From Temnothorax longispinosus (taxonomy: Eukaryota > Arthropoda > Insecta > Hymenoptera > Formicidae), in NCBI RefSeq assembly GCF_030848805.1, contig NC_092364.1:930001-994000 (forward strand): 64,000 nucleotides of DNA, in the 5' to 3' direction. A program made the position numbers and the translations under genes. This document shows, in pieces, positions 23,383 to 34,440 of the stretch. Within the stretch, counting starts at the first letter, position 1. Every line of letters begins with the position of its first letter. The notes below the pieces were generated by a model. The model searched no databases. It saw nothing but the letters and a program-made list of their open reading frames with translations, and was not told the origin of the DNA.

Positions 23383-26300
23383 TTAGAGATATTCTGTGGT
23401 GGTGTATTTAGGAACTGAAGTTCTCGGAGCCGGCCTCGGCTTTGTAGGCGATGGAGACTCGAATACGATCTGTTCTTTCAGAGCAAGCAGCTTTGTGAAC
23501 TTCTGGTTCGTCGTGGATTTGTACAGTTCCAGGCCTCGGGCGATAATAACGTCTCGCACATAGGCTGCATTATTTTGTACTAATTTTCGCTAAGGGAAAG
23601 AAGTGAAATCTTGTAAAATTCGAATTTATTCATAATGTGCAATTTGATATAGCAGGGAGACACTCGTTTACCTCTTGCTTCAATTTCGGATCCGTAAGCG
23701 AGACGATCAAATGCTGAATTTCGATTCGCATCACGGATACGAGCACGCCGTCTATCGTAGATATAAGCTCGGGTGTGGCTACGCTAAGACAGTCTTCTAA
23801 CAAACTGACGTAGATCTTGGAAAAAGTTAATATATTGTACGTCAACGGTATCCAATAATCATTTGTCTGAAACGCTGGTACACCGATACCAAGATCATCG
23901 AGTTCGGTTAACAGCTTCTGGAGATTCTGACTAGTTTCCAGATTCGTCGGCCGCCAAGTGTCCTCCGCTACGTGACGTTTCACCGTATCGGCACAGTTAT
24001 TGCCCGCGTCCTGGATAGCTTTGGCTAACGGTGATCTAAGTTGCCCGTCTAACTGATAACGAAAGTCCATGCCAAGCTGGGTCAACTGAAAATCGAGTTA
24101 TTATAAACTTGTGTTGAAATTTGCGTTTATAGTGCGCAGATACAGAGGCCATATACATCTAAATATAGTACTTCTGCGAATAGGACTATCGCTAAGATTA
24201 GAACGTGTACATACCTGATCGCAGTGACTTCGAACAGTGACAATGCATTCTACCAATGTGCTTAGCGTAACTTGCGGCACAAACAGCTGCTGAGCTAAGT
24301 GCGACGTTAAGTGCTTCACCTCCTGGCTGCACCATACAACCAAGCCTTGAACGACAACGAGCAAGTCAAATAAATCCACTGTTCGATCGTAAAACATCTG
24401 TGGCTCTTATCGATGCTAAATTACCGGAAGTGCAATTTGTAGATTTAGGGAAGGTTTTCAGGAATTCTCTCGCTATCTCCACTATATTGCTGAAGGCGAT
24501 CGCGCTGAGCTGCTTCACGTAAGCCACGGTCGTACCATCCCGCTTGATCCTCTTCAGTCGCGCCTTCAGCACCGCGCTGCACAATCGCAGATACAAGTGG
24601 CACGCTTGTGCGCTCCTATTCAGCTGTATCAGGAGCTTGACCGCGCGTCGTGCGCTTCTCAAACCGCCGCCCTGCAGCGACTTCGCTTCCGCGCTCAACT
24701 CCAGTTCCTTGGTTAGCACGTTCACCAGCGAGCGACCTCTCTCGTTCACCTTCGTCTGGATCTCCGTCAGCAGGGGCGTTGATTCGGTGTCCTTCAAGTA
24801 GACTTTTGCCTTCTCCAATAAACCGTAAGCTTCCTCGAAGTGACGTTGCGCTATGCAAGAGTCCAGATCCTCGGCTACTTCCAGCACCCATTCCGGCGGC
24901 GGTTCGTAATACTCCGAGTCATCGTCGTCGTCCATCCCTGGTAAAAAAATTTCAACGATCCTAAAAATGCTCGACGAACAAAAACTCAAGAAAATGAACG
25001 AAAATGAATGAAGATAGGACACGTATCGCGAAACAAAAAATTCCTACGGAATGCAAGATCTTTCTGCCTTACCTAATGTATTCGATTCCAAAGACATCGA
25101 ACGAGACGGCGCCGCTTTGTCCTCCTTTGGATGCTTGTCGTTATCCGGTGCGTCGACTGAATTCTCCTCCGCCAGCTTTGTTCTTTTCGCTTGCTCGCAC
25201 TTATCCAACCACTCTTTCTGTAAGATAAGTATATTCAAATAATACTCCGACGTGATTTACGATCGTTGTTTTCGAGCACACTAACTTTACTTGTCGCTGT
25301 GGCACACTGGAACACTCTCGTATCGGAGAACGCCAACAGTTTGAACGACAGCTTCACGGTGCCGTGATCCCTCACGTTGACGATCGCCAGACTTTCCAAG
25401 TTATAAACTGCCTGCATTTTGTATCTAGGTGGGCCGCGTCTGCCGCCATTCGCCAGCCAGGACGCGACCATCAGGACGTCGTTGAACAAGTATGCGTGAA
25501 TTCTCTTTAACGGCGTACCCTCGATCGGATCCAACTCGAGCAAGGAACCTTCGTGTAAGCACACGCGTCCTGGAGTCTCGGCCAAGCTCTGTAAAGAAAA
25601 AAGAAGAGAAAAAGAAAATAAAGCATATAAATCTTTCGTTGATATTTTACAAAATATTTCGTTCGTCGAATGCCAACCAGAGCGCCTTCCACATTTTCAA
25701 TCAGCTGAATGAGTTTCTGCTTCTGCTCCTCCTCCTTGGACACAGAGTCAGCCAAGTTCTCCTGCTGCGACTCGGACAGATCCTCGAAAACAACCCCCGT
25801 CGTTCTGGTGGAGCCCAGCGTGCTCAGCAAGGCACGCTGCTCGCTCAGGAGCTGTGACAGCTGATACATCTCGCTCTCCAAGTGCGAGATCTCCTTGGCG
25901 GTTTCGATGAACTGCATGTAGTTCTGGTAGACATTCCGTTTCAATTGAGCGGACGTATTGTTCGCCAGTTCCTGAATCTTCGCACGCTGCTGCCTCAATT
26001 CGTCCGCACCGACGCATTGCGCGCTCAGCTCCTTCACGACTGTAAGAAGAATCAAACAGCATGACAGATACAATTCACGTTTATTGTCCTTCGCATATTT
26101 GTATATTTTTATATTTATCCTCAATTTCGCATACAATTAATTGGCAAACGAGCTATTTATGTGATTACGTCAGATTAAAGAGACAGTGCGATTGAGTGCG
26201 ATATAAATTCTGAATATTTCACGAACAAGTGTCACATTACTGAAGACAAAGTACGATCAATGCCGTGACGATTCCTCTTTTTCAAACATCGAGTTTCGCA

Positions 26301-26396
26301 TCCCTTAACGCGGGGTATGCATCCCCCCGATAACTCACATTTCTCCGGGTTAAAGTCCTCGGCAGCGAAAACCTTCGCCAGGTTATTATCGGCCAT
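23383..26396 (-). CDS. EXOC8: Exocyst complex component 8 (Exo84)
   Basis: This is a subunit of the octameric exocyst that tethers secretory vesicles to the plasma membrane. Exons (5' to 3'): 26396-26339, 26039-25678, 25588-25286, 25217-25073, 24937-24425, 24345-24215, 24085-23672, 23589-23383. They total 2,133 nt, or 710 residues. The N-terminal Vps51/Exo84 coiled-coil region (KELSAQCVGADELRQQRAKI onward) spans about residues 20-138. A PH domain (RVCLHEGSLLELDPIEGTPLK to about residue 245) should bind phosphoinositides or a small GTPase. An acidic patch, MDDDDDSEYYEPPPEW, precedes the C-terminal Exo84 helical domain. An apparent frame break near 24,420 is resolved by a 79-nt intron (24346-24424) joining CTS to GLVVWCSQE, which restores the family alignment. 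The start ATG opens a conserved DFNPEK motif. Confidence 0.95.
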
Positions 26397-27003
26397 CGCG
26401 AGAGGATCGGTTGTCCGCGGGGGGAGTGTTTTTACTATCGTCAACAGCACCGGTTACGTGCCCCTGTCATGTTACGCTCCCGTCGAGTCCCTTCGCCGTC
26501 GCCTGTCACAAATAAATCAACATGATTTCGCGTCGGTTTACACCTCCGCCCCGATCTAACCTCGCTCGACGTATCCCGGATCCCGGGGGCCAGGGGCCAG
26601 TCCGGCCAGTGCGCCGCCGAGAGCGCCAGAGCGGTCAGCGGAATCGGGACGATCGGTAGTATCGGAGTTCTTCGTTATCCTCATCACACTTTTACCGATG
26701 ATCGGAAAGAAGTTAATTATTCGCTAAGATCAATTACCGACAAATAGTATCTCCGTCGGCGAACCTATCGAGTCGTCGAGCGCTCGATTTCGAACAAAAT
26801 GCGCTAGATAACGTTATCGCCGACTCCGCTTTACCCCGCGCATGTAATTTCGCATATTTATCCGTCAAATACAATCCCGACGCGTATAGATCGACGTTTA
26901 ATTCGCTCGAGAAATAATTCAATTCGCATTTTCGTGGCCGCGTATAAACGATAATATTCGCGAGACGAGTTTTCCGGATTGAAACGGGATCGATCTCCGG
27001 TAG
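26397..27003. promoter_or_regulatory. Shared upstream region of EXOC8 and 7SL
   Basis: This region has intermediate GC content and no supported coding frame. It contains the EXOC8 promoter and 5' UTR on one side and the 7SL upstream control region on the other. The two transcription units diverge from it, one by RNA polymerase II and one by polymerase III. Confidence 0.6.
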
Positions 27004-27010
27004 CTTATAA
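27004..27010 (+). promoter_or_regulatory. TATA-like box of the 7SL gene
   Basis: CTTATAA lies about 26-32 bases before the inferred 5' end of the 7SL RNA. That is the position expected for an external TATA element of an insect polymerase III SRP RNA gene. Confidence 0.6.
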
Positions 27011-27035
27011 GGACGTATCGCAAGTGTTCCTTTCA

Positions 27036-27330
27036 GCTGGGAGTGTGGCGGCTCCTGTAATCCGGCTACTCGGAGGCTGGTTGTGTTGGAGGGTCTGAGG
27101 TCGGGGGCACCTGCTGGTACGGGGTTCACGTTGACTGGGCGTCCGCACTAAGCTCGCCATCAATATGGGCACCCCGGAGGAGTCCGGGGTGACCAGGTTA
27201 GCTAAGGAGAGGCGAACCGGGCCAGAGGGGAAACCCAGCAGCCAAAAGTCTCCGTGGCGGGCAGTAGTGGGATCGCGCCCGGGAGTGGGACCGCATCGGC
27301 AGCCTGGTTGATATGATCCGACACACCAAC
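27036..27330 (+). ncRNA. 7SL: 7SL RNA (signal recognition particle RNA)
   Basis: This is the RNA scaffold of the signal recognition particle, which pauses and targets ribosomes making secretory proteins. The Alu-domain core CTGTAATCCGGCTACTCGG lies at 27054-27072 and AGGCTGG follows. The S domain has GCGTCCGCACTAAG and CATCAATATGGGCACC, then a helix 6 hairpin with a GGAG tetraloop in CCCCGGAGGAGTCCGGGG. Helix 8 contains ACCAGGTTAGCTAAGGAGAG, GAACCGGGCCAG, GGGGAAACCC and the SRP54-binding asymmetric loop with AGCAG. AGTAGTGGGATCGCGCC and CAGCCTGG close the molecule. The length of about 295 matches the usual 300. Ends are inferred from the Alu-like GCTGGG start and the T-run that follows. Confidence 0.94.
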
Positions 27331-27335
27331 TTTTT
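27331..27335 (+). terminator. RNA polymerase III T-run terminator
   Basis: Five consecutive T residues immediately follow the inferred 7SL 3' end, with a second run of eight T at 27341-27348 as a backup. This is standard polymerase III termination. Confidence 0.8.
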
Positions 27336-27348
27336 GCACTTTTTTTTC

Positions 27349-28260
27349 AATTTTCCAACGATCCCCAAAGCCCTCCCGTACGCTTTTGCAAAAAATCTGA
27401 TTTTTTCGAGGCACTTTTTGTTGTATTTTTTTTTATATATATTTATAGCTACACGACGTTCTCTGATGTTTACCGAGAATTCGAAGACAAACTTCGAATT
27501 TGCATTGCTTTTCTTGAGTCAAGTAGGAATATCGTTAGCCTTCGGGGATTATACTGATGTGTTATTTCAGCATGTTTTATTTAAATAAAAAATTAGAAAT
27601 TAAAGAGATTAAAATTTTGTATTCCAAGAAGGGTAACATTGATTCTTGTGTGCAGACTGAACCTATATATTTTAATTAAAGAATGACTTTATATACTAAT
27701 TTGTATTAATTTTAATGCAAGTGCAATAGATGTCTATACAGATATAATGATATAATTTTGGACGATTTATAATTCACGCACATTTCAGAATAGGATTCTG
27801 TTTATAATTTTATGTGCCTATATTTCCACGTTTTTTTAATATGTGCGAATTTTCAATCACTCCTCGTATCATACAGCACATAAAATTGTGAATCGAACGC
27901 TATCCTAAACCCGTGACACGAATAGGATGTATAATTAATATCTAAAAATGACCTCCTTGGGCAGTTATATTTATGCAAAGTCACTTCGATCACTGTTTGA
28001 GAACGAGGAGAAAGAAATTGCAGGGATAAGAAGCATAACATGTTGCATTTGTGGAAAAACTTTTTTAATCCTATTATAACCATTGTCTTGCAATGAAAAT
28101 GATAATGCTGTCACATAAGGATTCACTCTTGCGGCAAGGAAATAATTTACAGTACATAATATAAACACTTGAATTGCATGTTAATCAATTTCTTCCTGAT
28201 ACAGTAAACTTTGCCATCGCAGTGGGTTTATATCGTGCTCTTATCTAATATTAAAAAAAT
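27349..28260. other. Intergenic stretch between 7SL and PSMA4
   Basis: The sequence is AT-rich with no supported gene. It must include the PSMA4 3' UTR on the minus strand. A TTTAAT at about 28067 (ATTAAA on the minus strand) is a weak polyA candidate. I see nothing else of note. Confidence 0.5.
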
Positions 28261-29594
28261 CTACGACTTCTGCTTTTCTTTCTTCGCTTGCTCTGCCAAT
28301 GCTTCTAATCGGTCGTGTTCCGCGATTAAGGCATCCACTTCATTCGCCGGCAGTATTTTCGTCTTTGTCTTACCATCTTCGCGCGTCAATATCGCCATTT
28401 CCACTGCAAGTAAAGGATACGGACTTACGTCAACATACTCTGTTACGAATGATTACGAGCTATTACAGAATGATATCGAAAACTGTGCGTGATTTTATTA
28501 GCTTAGAATCGACCGCACTGATTTACATATAAATGAAAATTTACCCTTTTCGGCAGAGAGTTTGTTCATGTCTAGAGTTTTGGAGAGCACTTTGATAGCG
28601 AGCGACATTGCGTCTTTCAGGGTGGTCTCGCCCTCTTTATATTCCTGCTTCAAGGACGATACCGCCGCTGCCGAATTATTGCCGATACACGTCGCCTTCC
28701 AACCGCCGTAGTTCCCGCTGGGATCCGACTGATACAACTGATAGCCGTAATGTTTGTCCCATCCCATGTACAAGATAGATACGCCAAAGGGTCTCTTCCC
28801 ACCGTATTGGGTATACGCCTGTTTAACGTCGCATAGCCACGAGACGAGCTGCTCGCAGGGTATAGCTTCGCCGTACTGAAGAAGGTATCTCTGGGCGATG
28901 AGACGCAGCTCGTTCGTCAGGACATTCGCGTCCGAAGTTATGCCAGCCACCGAACAAACTATGTCGTCGTTCAACTTGTAGATCTTTTCGGAGAAAAACA
29001 CCTCGTCCAGCAACTTGTTGGTGTTGCGTTTCTCAGCCGCCAGTAGAATACCGTCGTTTGCCAGTATGCCCAGACAAGTGCCGGCATGGCTTATAGCCTC
29101 CATGGCGTACTCGACTTGGTAGAGTCTCCCTTCCGGTGAGAAAATTGTGGTACGTGTGTCATATCTACGTGCCTGTAAGGTATAACGAAATACAGTTGAT
29201 TGGCCTGTCTAAATTTAATTTTTTTTTTCATTCTATCACGGATATAAGGAAGCAAATGTGAGTGAAATAAAACCGCTATCGATCAGAAGACTTATCTAAA
29301 TAAGTGCTTATAGAATTTAAAAGACATCTAACCTTATGTTTTGTCAAGAGTGTCAGGAACTTTAAACCAAATACATTGACTTAATTTTAATATCCCGTGT
29401 ATTAAATATGCGTCATAACAGCGGTAATTGCAACTGCGATATGTTAATATTTTAAAATTATAACAAATGTTAGTCTTGATGACAATGCACTTCCTACATA
29501 ACCTATGAGGAAGTACTGAAGGTGCTCCAAGAATATGACTCCAAAGCTGAATAAATGTAATATTGAGCCGCAGTGAGGTTCGTCAACTTACCAT
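28261..29594 (-). CDS. PSMA4: Proteasome subunit alpha type-4
   Basis: This is one of the seven alpha-ring subunits of the 20S proteasome; it is structural and not proteolytic. Exons (5' to 3'): 29594-29592, 29172-28545, 28403-28261. They total 774 nt, or 257 residues. The first coding exon is only ATG followed by GTAAGT. The next exon begins with the conserved ARRYDTRTT and continues through FSPEGRLYQVEYAMEAI, the signature of the proteasome alpha subunit N-terminus that gates the pore. KRPFGVSILY and GNYGGWKATCIG are typical of this subtype. The C-terminus is a charged lysine-rich tail (EQAKKEKQKS), as in other PSMA4 proteins. The placement of the ATG is supported by frame and by the family N-terminus. 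Confidence 0.97.
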
Positions 29595-30559
29595 TTTGCA
29601 AGAAGTTTTACGTTAATAAAGTATCTATCAGTTGTGTATCAAATGCCGCTCACGAGTCCAGCACTCTGACACTTCGACTTCGCGGAATGATTGGCAGGTT
29701 GACCGAAACATGAAATTCTCGAAAGTCGTCACGCAACTCGATAGACATATCGATAATACTTGAAATCGATATAAAAATACGGCGGAAATACGAAATGAAC
29801 AGTAGAACGTAATCACTCATCTTCATCGCGTTAATACGATTTCATCTTTTGTTCGTTTTTTTCACGAGTGAGCAACGATATGTGATGGGAGGATTAAATA
29901 CCTTCTATATGCACAATATTTATTTATTATTTCTTTTTATTAAGCCTATAATAGTATTACTATTAGTATTACTAATAGTAGTATTACTATTAAGCTTAAC
30001 ATACGAATAGAATTTATGCTTATATAGATTAACAAATATTCAGATCATGAAACATACACATATACGCAAATGTATCTCTACGGTTATACAGATATATTCA
30101 TAATGTTATAGCTCCGAACAAACACATAATTTTTTCTTTCGCAACTTAATCTTATAGACTTCTCTGGAATATATAAGGAAACTATTTTATATCTTTTTTA
30201 TTCTACATATAGACTGAGATATTTGTATAGATCACTTTTCTGTTATATGTTAGTCTTACTTTCTAAATAACTCATAAGATCAAGAGACACGACAGTGTCT
30301 CGCGTCAAGTACACGCGGAACGAGACCGACCGTGACCCTTTTACGCGACGCGACGGGTTGCAAGTACCCGAGATGTTGAGATCTTACGTCTTTACGTGTA
30401 TAAATGAAAAGATATTGTTAAAAATGATTAGCGCCATTCATAGCGTCGTCTTTTAATTAAGCTTTGCACTACAGCGAGGTGTTTAGTACCATGAGAATTA
30501 TACGAGACACATTGACATCAGTGATTAGAGAGAAATAATTATTTTCTTGAGGCAATTGT
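29595..30559. other. Region between PSMA4 and the GTSF1-like gene
   Basis: The PSMA4 promoter and 5' UTR lie within the first few hundred bases. The remainder is AT-rich. A TTTATT at 29923-29928 could serve as a distant polyA signal for the GTSF1-like gene. A small perfect palindrome of TAGTAT/ATACTA units lies at about 29950-29990. The 50-base hairpin repeat at 30279-30328 is listed separately. Confidence 0.5.
30279..30328. repeat. 50-base hairpin repeat, copy 1
   Basis: The element starts ATCAAGAGACAC and contains GAGACAC paired with GTGTCTC, plus a second pairing of GTCTCGCG with CGCGG..CGAGAC. It matches 39526-39575 at about 46 of 50 positions without gaps. Confidence 0.85.
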
Positions 30560-30674
30560 CCTGTTCGTTTTCGCTGCACTCCTGAACTAGTGCAATAAGT
30601 TAGAATGAAACAAATATACTTTCTTTCATTCTAACTTATTGCGCTAGTTCAGAAGTGCAGCGAAAACGAACAGG
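30560..30674. mobile_element. Palindromic MITE
   Basis: The arms are about 50 bases each: CCTGTTCGTTTTCGCTGCAC on the left and GTGCAGCGAAAACGAACAGG on the right, continuing through GAACTAGTGCAATAAGTTAG and its inverse. The loop is very short, so the element would form a long, nearly perfect hairpin. It ends only 17 bases from the stop codon of the neighbouring minus-strand gene and is therefore probably transcribed in its 3' UTR. Confidence 0.85.
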
Positions 30675-30690
30675 CCAAATATCTCTTCGC

Positions 30691-32466
30691 TTAGTCCACT
30701 CTTAGTTTAAAGTCTTTCAATTGCTGGAGTATTCGTGCACTCTCCTCGGCAGCAGCATTCTGTATCTCAGCTAGATAAGTTAATTGATCATCAAATTTGC
30801 TCAAGATCTCATTCAACGCTGGTTCCTTTTCACCAAGGTTTTTTTTCATTTGTTCAAGCATTGTTGTCTTCTCCGTAGGCTGTACCTTTTTGGCACTTGA
30901 CTCATTCTTCAATAAAGCCAGAAGTTTATCAGTAACTCGATCACCAGACACGCTCGAAGTGCTTGCAATACATTCGTCTCTTTCTTTCTTTTTTTTATCA
31001 ATATTAAACGGTTCCAAAGTTGCAGCTGCCTCAGTTTTCTCAACTGTTTTCTTAACTGATGTATCTTGATTTTGATTAGAAATTGAAAAATTTCCATTTT
31101 CTCTATTGATTTGCTGGAGATAATCTTTTAAGGACATTTTCTGAAAATATAATTTACCAAGTAATTAAAAAGTTGAAAGAGAACGCTACATTTATTCATT
31201 TACATTGATATTATTTATTCATTTATTCATTTACAAGCAAGCTCAATCAAATGTTTATGAATGTGTTTTATACATATAAAAAGTAAATTATGTTACCGTT
31301 TCCGTTTTAATTCCGATGACATTTTTACGCGGAGGCTGTTCCATTTCCAATTGCTTAATATCATCATCTTCAGGAGCTAATTCATCATATAACATTCTAT
31401 GGAGTGAATTAGTATGAAATTCAGGAACAAACTTAGCTTGTATATTTGTGTCATGATCATCATGATCATCCATTTGCGTGCTCTTATCGAAGCTCTCATT
31501 TGGTGAGAATACGCAGGATGAAGAAGTATCACGAGGAGGACGTAATGGTACTTCTTCGTAAACCTGAAATTACAGAAGGAATAAATATATTTATATAATT
31601 ATATTGATTATAGTGTAATCGTAGTTATTTATTTAAATACACATTAAAAAAACGTTTGCATGAAATATATTTCACCGTGTCTTTCGTTAAAGATGAGACT
31701 GCGCTCGCAGAAGAAAATCCTTTGAGATTTGCTATACGCATTCGTTCGCTGTCCCTAAACTTCCTTCTCTCTGATTTTGTCAATCCAGACACGCATCGAA
31801 GCACCGGCTTTTTCGATGAAACCTCCATCGGATCGTAAGCCGGGACTTCTGGTTCCTGTCGAACAAAACATATGGAATTATATAACGTAAATCGGTATTG
31901 ATTTAAACTAGTTGAATCTTCACTGTCTTCTATACCTCTTCCCAATTTTCAGCTGAGTCGTATGCGTTCATAATTACTGGAGGCTCCTCTACCTTTGGTT
32001 TTTCACATCCGGGATCCACATTTATCAATTTTCCAAGACTGGAACACGTCGCAATATGCTCCTACAATATTAAAATATTGATTAAAACATGATATTAATT
32101 TAACAGAGATTTTTCAAAGTGACCTACGTATTTAAACCATACAATTTGAATGTATAAAACAGTGCAATACCAAAGGAAAAAGTTATTTCTTTCGGCACAT
32201 AAGAATCACACCGAGCATTCCCCGAACGTAAATTCTGAGACACCTTGTTTATATGTATGTACACATGCCACGTGCATACAAATCTGTACTTTTCGTCTTA
32301 CCTTAAGAAGATGACGATCTACTATGTGAGTCTTGTCCAACGGACACTCTACCTTGTCAGATATTTTACTAGTTTTCTTGCATTTTGATACATGAGACAT
32401 ATATTTAAATTTTCGAATGCGATGCGCAGGATTGTAGGGACAGGACACTATGAGATCTGCCTCCAT
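30691..32466 (-). CDS. GTSF1/Asterix-like CHHC zinc-finger protein with long tail
   Basis: GTSF1-family proteins assist PIWI-clade silencing of transposons; other CHHC proteins bind small nuclear RNA. Exons (5' to 3'): 32466-32302, 32061-31936, 31855-31676, 31563-31297, 31140-30691. They total 1,188 nt, or 395 residues. All four introns are phase 0. Two CHHC fingers sit at the N-terminus: C9-H15-H25-C29 and C41-H47-H57-C61. The acidic motif AENWEEEPEVPAYDP near residue 95-110 resembles the short acidic segment after the fingers in known GTSF1 proteins. The rest is unfamiliar: charged, with a final exon of 149 residues predicted partly helical. Typical GTSF1 proteins are about 165-170 residues, so this one is more than twice as long. 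The last exon contains an ATG three bases after its acceptor, so a separate short gene cannot be excluded. Confidence 0.85.
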
Positions 32467-32962
32467 TTCTAGTGTTCAATTCTAGAAATCAGAAAATCAG
32501 TTATTACAAAGTCATTCTTCTTTCCTCATCGTTATCATATTATCGATATGAGAAATTCCTCGTTAAATATAAGAAATTCTAGAAGACATATGAAAAAAGA
32601 AATTACTTTCTAATGCAGTGCCTACTATTGACAATTGGAAGGTAGAATTTTTAAAGTTTTTCAAAACCTCTCAATTCTGTATTCGGATCAGTACTTTTTT
32701 AATATAAAAATATCTGCCGTTTCAATTTTTGTATAAAATATTTAACGTACTTAATACGAGTCAAAAGGTAAAATAATTCCCTGTCAAATAAAGGTTACGG
32801 CAAACGTTCCCCAATCAAACAGACACATAAATACCCTTATTTTTGTTACATTGTTAATAACAAGGTCAAGCTTCTTGTTGTGGAAGAAAATCACAATTAT
32901 AATGTATGTAAGAAATAAAGCGAGTACGATATATCTATATGTAATGAACATAAGTTTGCTCA

Positions 32963-33238
32963 ACCCTCCGTCTATTTAGGTTTTTTTTTGCATCCTTGGA
33001 GTATATGTGGGTCTGTCACGTTTAACACTATTTTTCTTGCCTTAAAACATTTAGAAAAATCTGGATAAATTCACAAAACGTCTGTCTACATTGTAATTGT
33101 ACGATTTTACCGTTATTTTTATAATAATCATCGTTTATTTAATATTTTCTGGCAGGTTTGCGCAAGTTTTACAATTATACCAGCAGATATATAAATTTTG
33201 CATCGAACGCCATAGACCCACGTATACAGACGGAGGGT
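32963..33238. mobile_element. Inverted-repeat element, degenerate
   Basis: ACCCTCCGTCTATTTAGG on the left mirrors CAGACGGAGGGT on the right, and TGTGGGTCTGT (about 33007) mirrors CATAGACCCACG (about 33210). The spacing differs between the arms, which suggests an insertion after the element formed. Confidence 0.5.
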
Positions 33239-34344
33239 CGAATAACAAACTGAACCTCAGATATTCAAGCAACGGCCAATCTTGTCCTCTAATCAATAAA
33301 TATTATCAAACATGTCGCGTAGCTCATACTAGTTCGTCGAACGGAAACTTTAATACATGTTTAGCCGAGCGAATCCCCAAAGATGCTTTAACACACACAC
33401 ACGATTACACTTGTCTACCATACTTACTTGAAAATCTACGTGAAATGAAGAAAATTTCGTCGAGGTACGCTTATATCGTGAAGATCTACTTTATCTCTCT
33501 TCTTCCTTTCCTCTATAGCAAATTTTTGACCTACCGGTGTCAACAAAACGTCTCAATACACTGTAAATCAATATTCTTATTTTCTACTGGCCATCCATCT
33601 GCTTGACCGATATTAATGGCGATTGTTCACGAACATTCTCACCGATTGGTTTCCAATGAACAGTGGATCAGTCCACCAAATTAATCCTCCTGCCACTGGC
33701 GAGTCGTTGATGGTCGTTGAGACGCAAGCACCTCTCACTGCCTCTTCACAGAGTCTTCAGCTTGCTTCAGCCTCTGATCTCGGATCCCGCGTTATCGCGC
33801 TCAATATGTTTACTCGAAGAGAACGAACGTGTGGCAGGGCAGACAAAGGGAAGTCTGATGTGAATGACGTAATAAAGAGATACCCTTGATATGTAACACA
33901 GGGATGGACTATTGCACTTTTTGCACTTGGAATCTTCGCTTTCTCTCTCTCTCCCTTCAATGTCCGAATATATTTTTTATCTCGTTTTAAAACTTTTGGG
34001 GATTTCAGGCTTCGGGCAAGTTCAGAGAAACAAAAGAGAAACGGATCGACTTTAATTTCCGAGTCGTTACAAATTGAGAAGAACGTTCGTGGAGTTGTCA
34101 ATTTGTCTCTCTTCTGCTCTCTTTTTCTCAAACCACTGGCAACAGGTTATCTTTTATTGTTGCTTTTCAAGACAATTGAATCTAGGCATAAATCGAAAGG
34201 CGCATTTCTCGATATTTCCGTTAAAATTTCAACGAGAATATATTTCGATAAGAGATAGATTCAACTCAAATCTTGCGGATTTATAATCCGGAAGTGGCAA
34301 GCAGAAAATCATCGTGGTAATGGGTCGCGTTTAGCAGACACAAC

Positions 34345-34440
34345 TGTTGCACAACTGTTGAGTTCGTCTTATTAACACTCCGCGTTGATTGGTTGGTTCC
34401 AATGGTTCTAAAAGTAAGAGCCAATCACGTTCGACTGCTA
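34345..34440. mobile_element. CCAATCA-type foldback
   Basis: GTTGATTGGTTGG and CCAATGGTTCT are mirrored by AGAGCCAATCACGTTCGAC. This imperfect hairpin has the same CCAATCAC core as the elements at 12029 and 22495. Confidence 0.4.

Noticed and set aside
24366..24425. Apparent frameshift inside EXOC8
   Set aside because: A 79-nt intron (24346-24424) with GT and AG ends joins CTS to GLVVWCSQE and restores the family sequence; a 27-nt intron or an assembly error is not needed.
26734..27414. Minus-strand open frames across 26.7-27.4 kb
   Set aside because: The strand and content belong to the 7SL RNA gene and its flank; the peptides are translations of a non-coding RNA.
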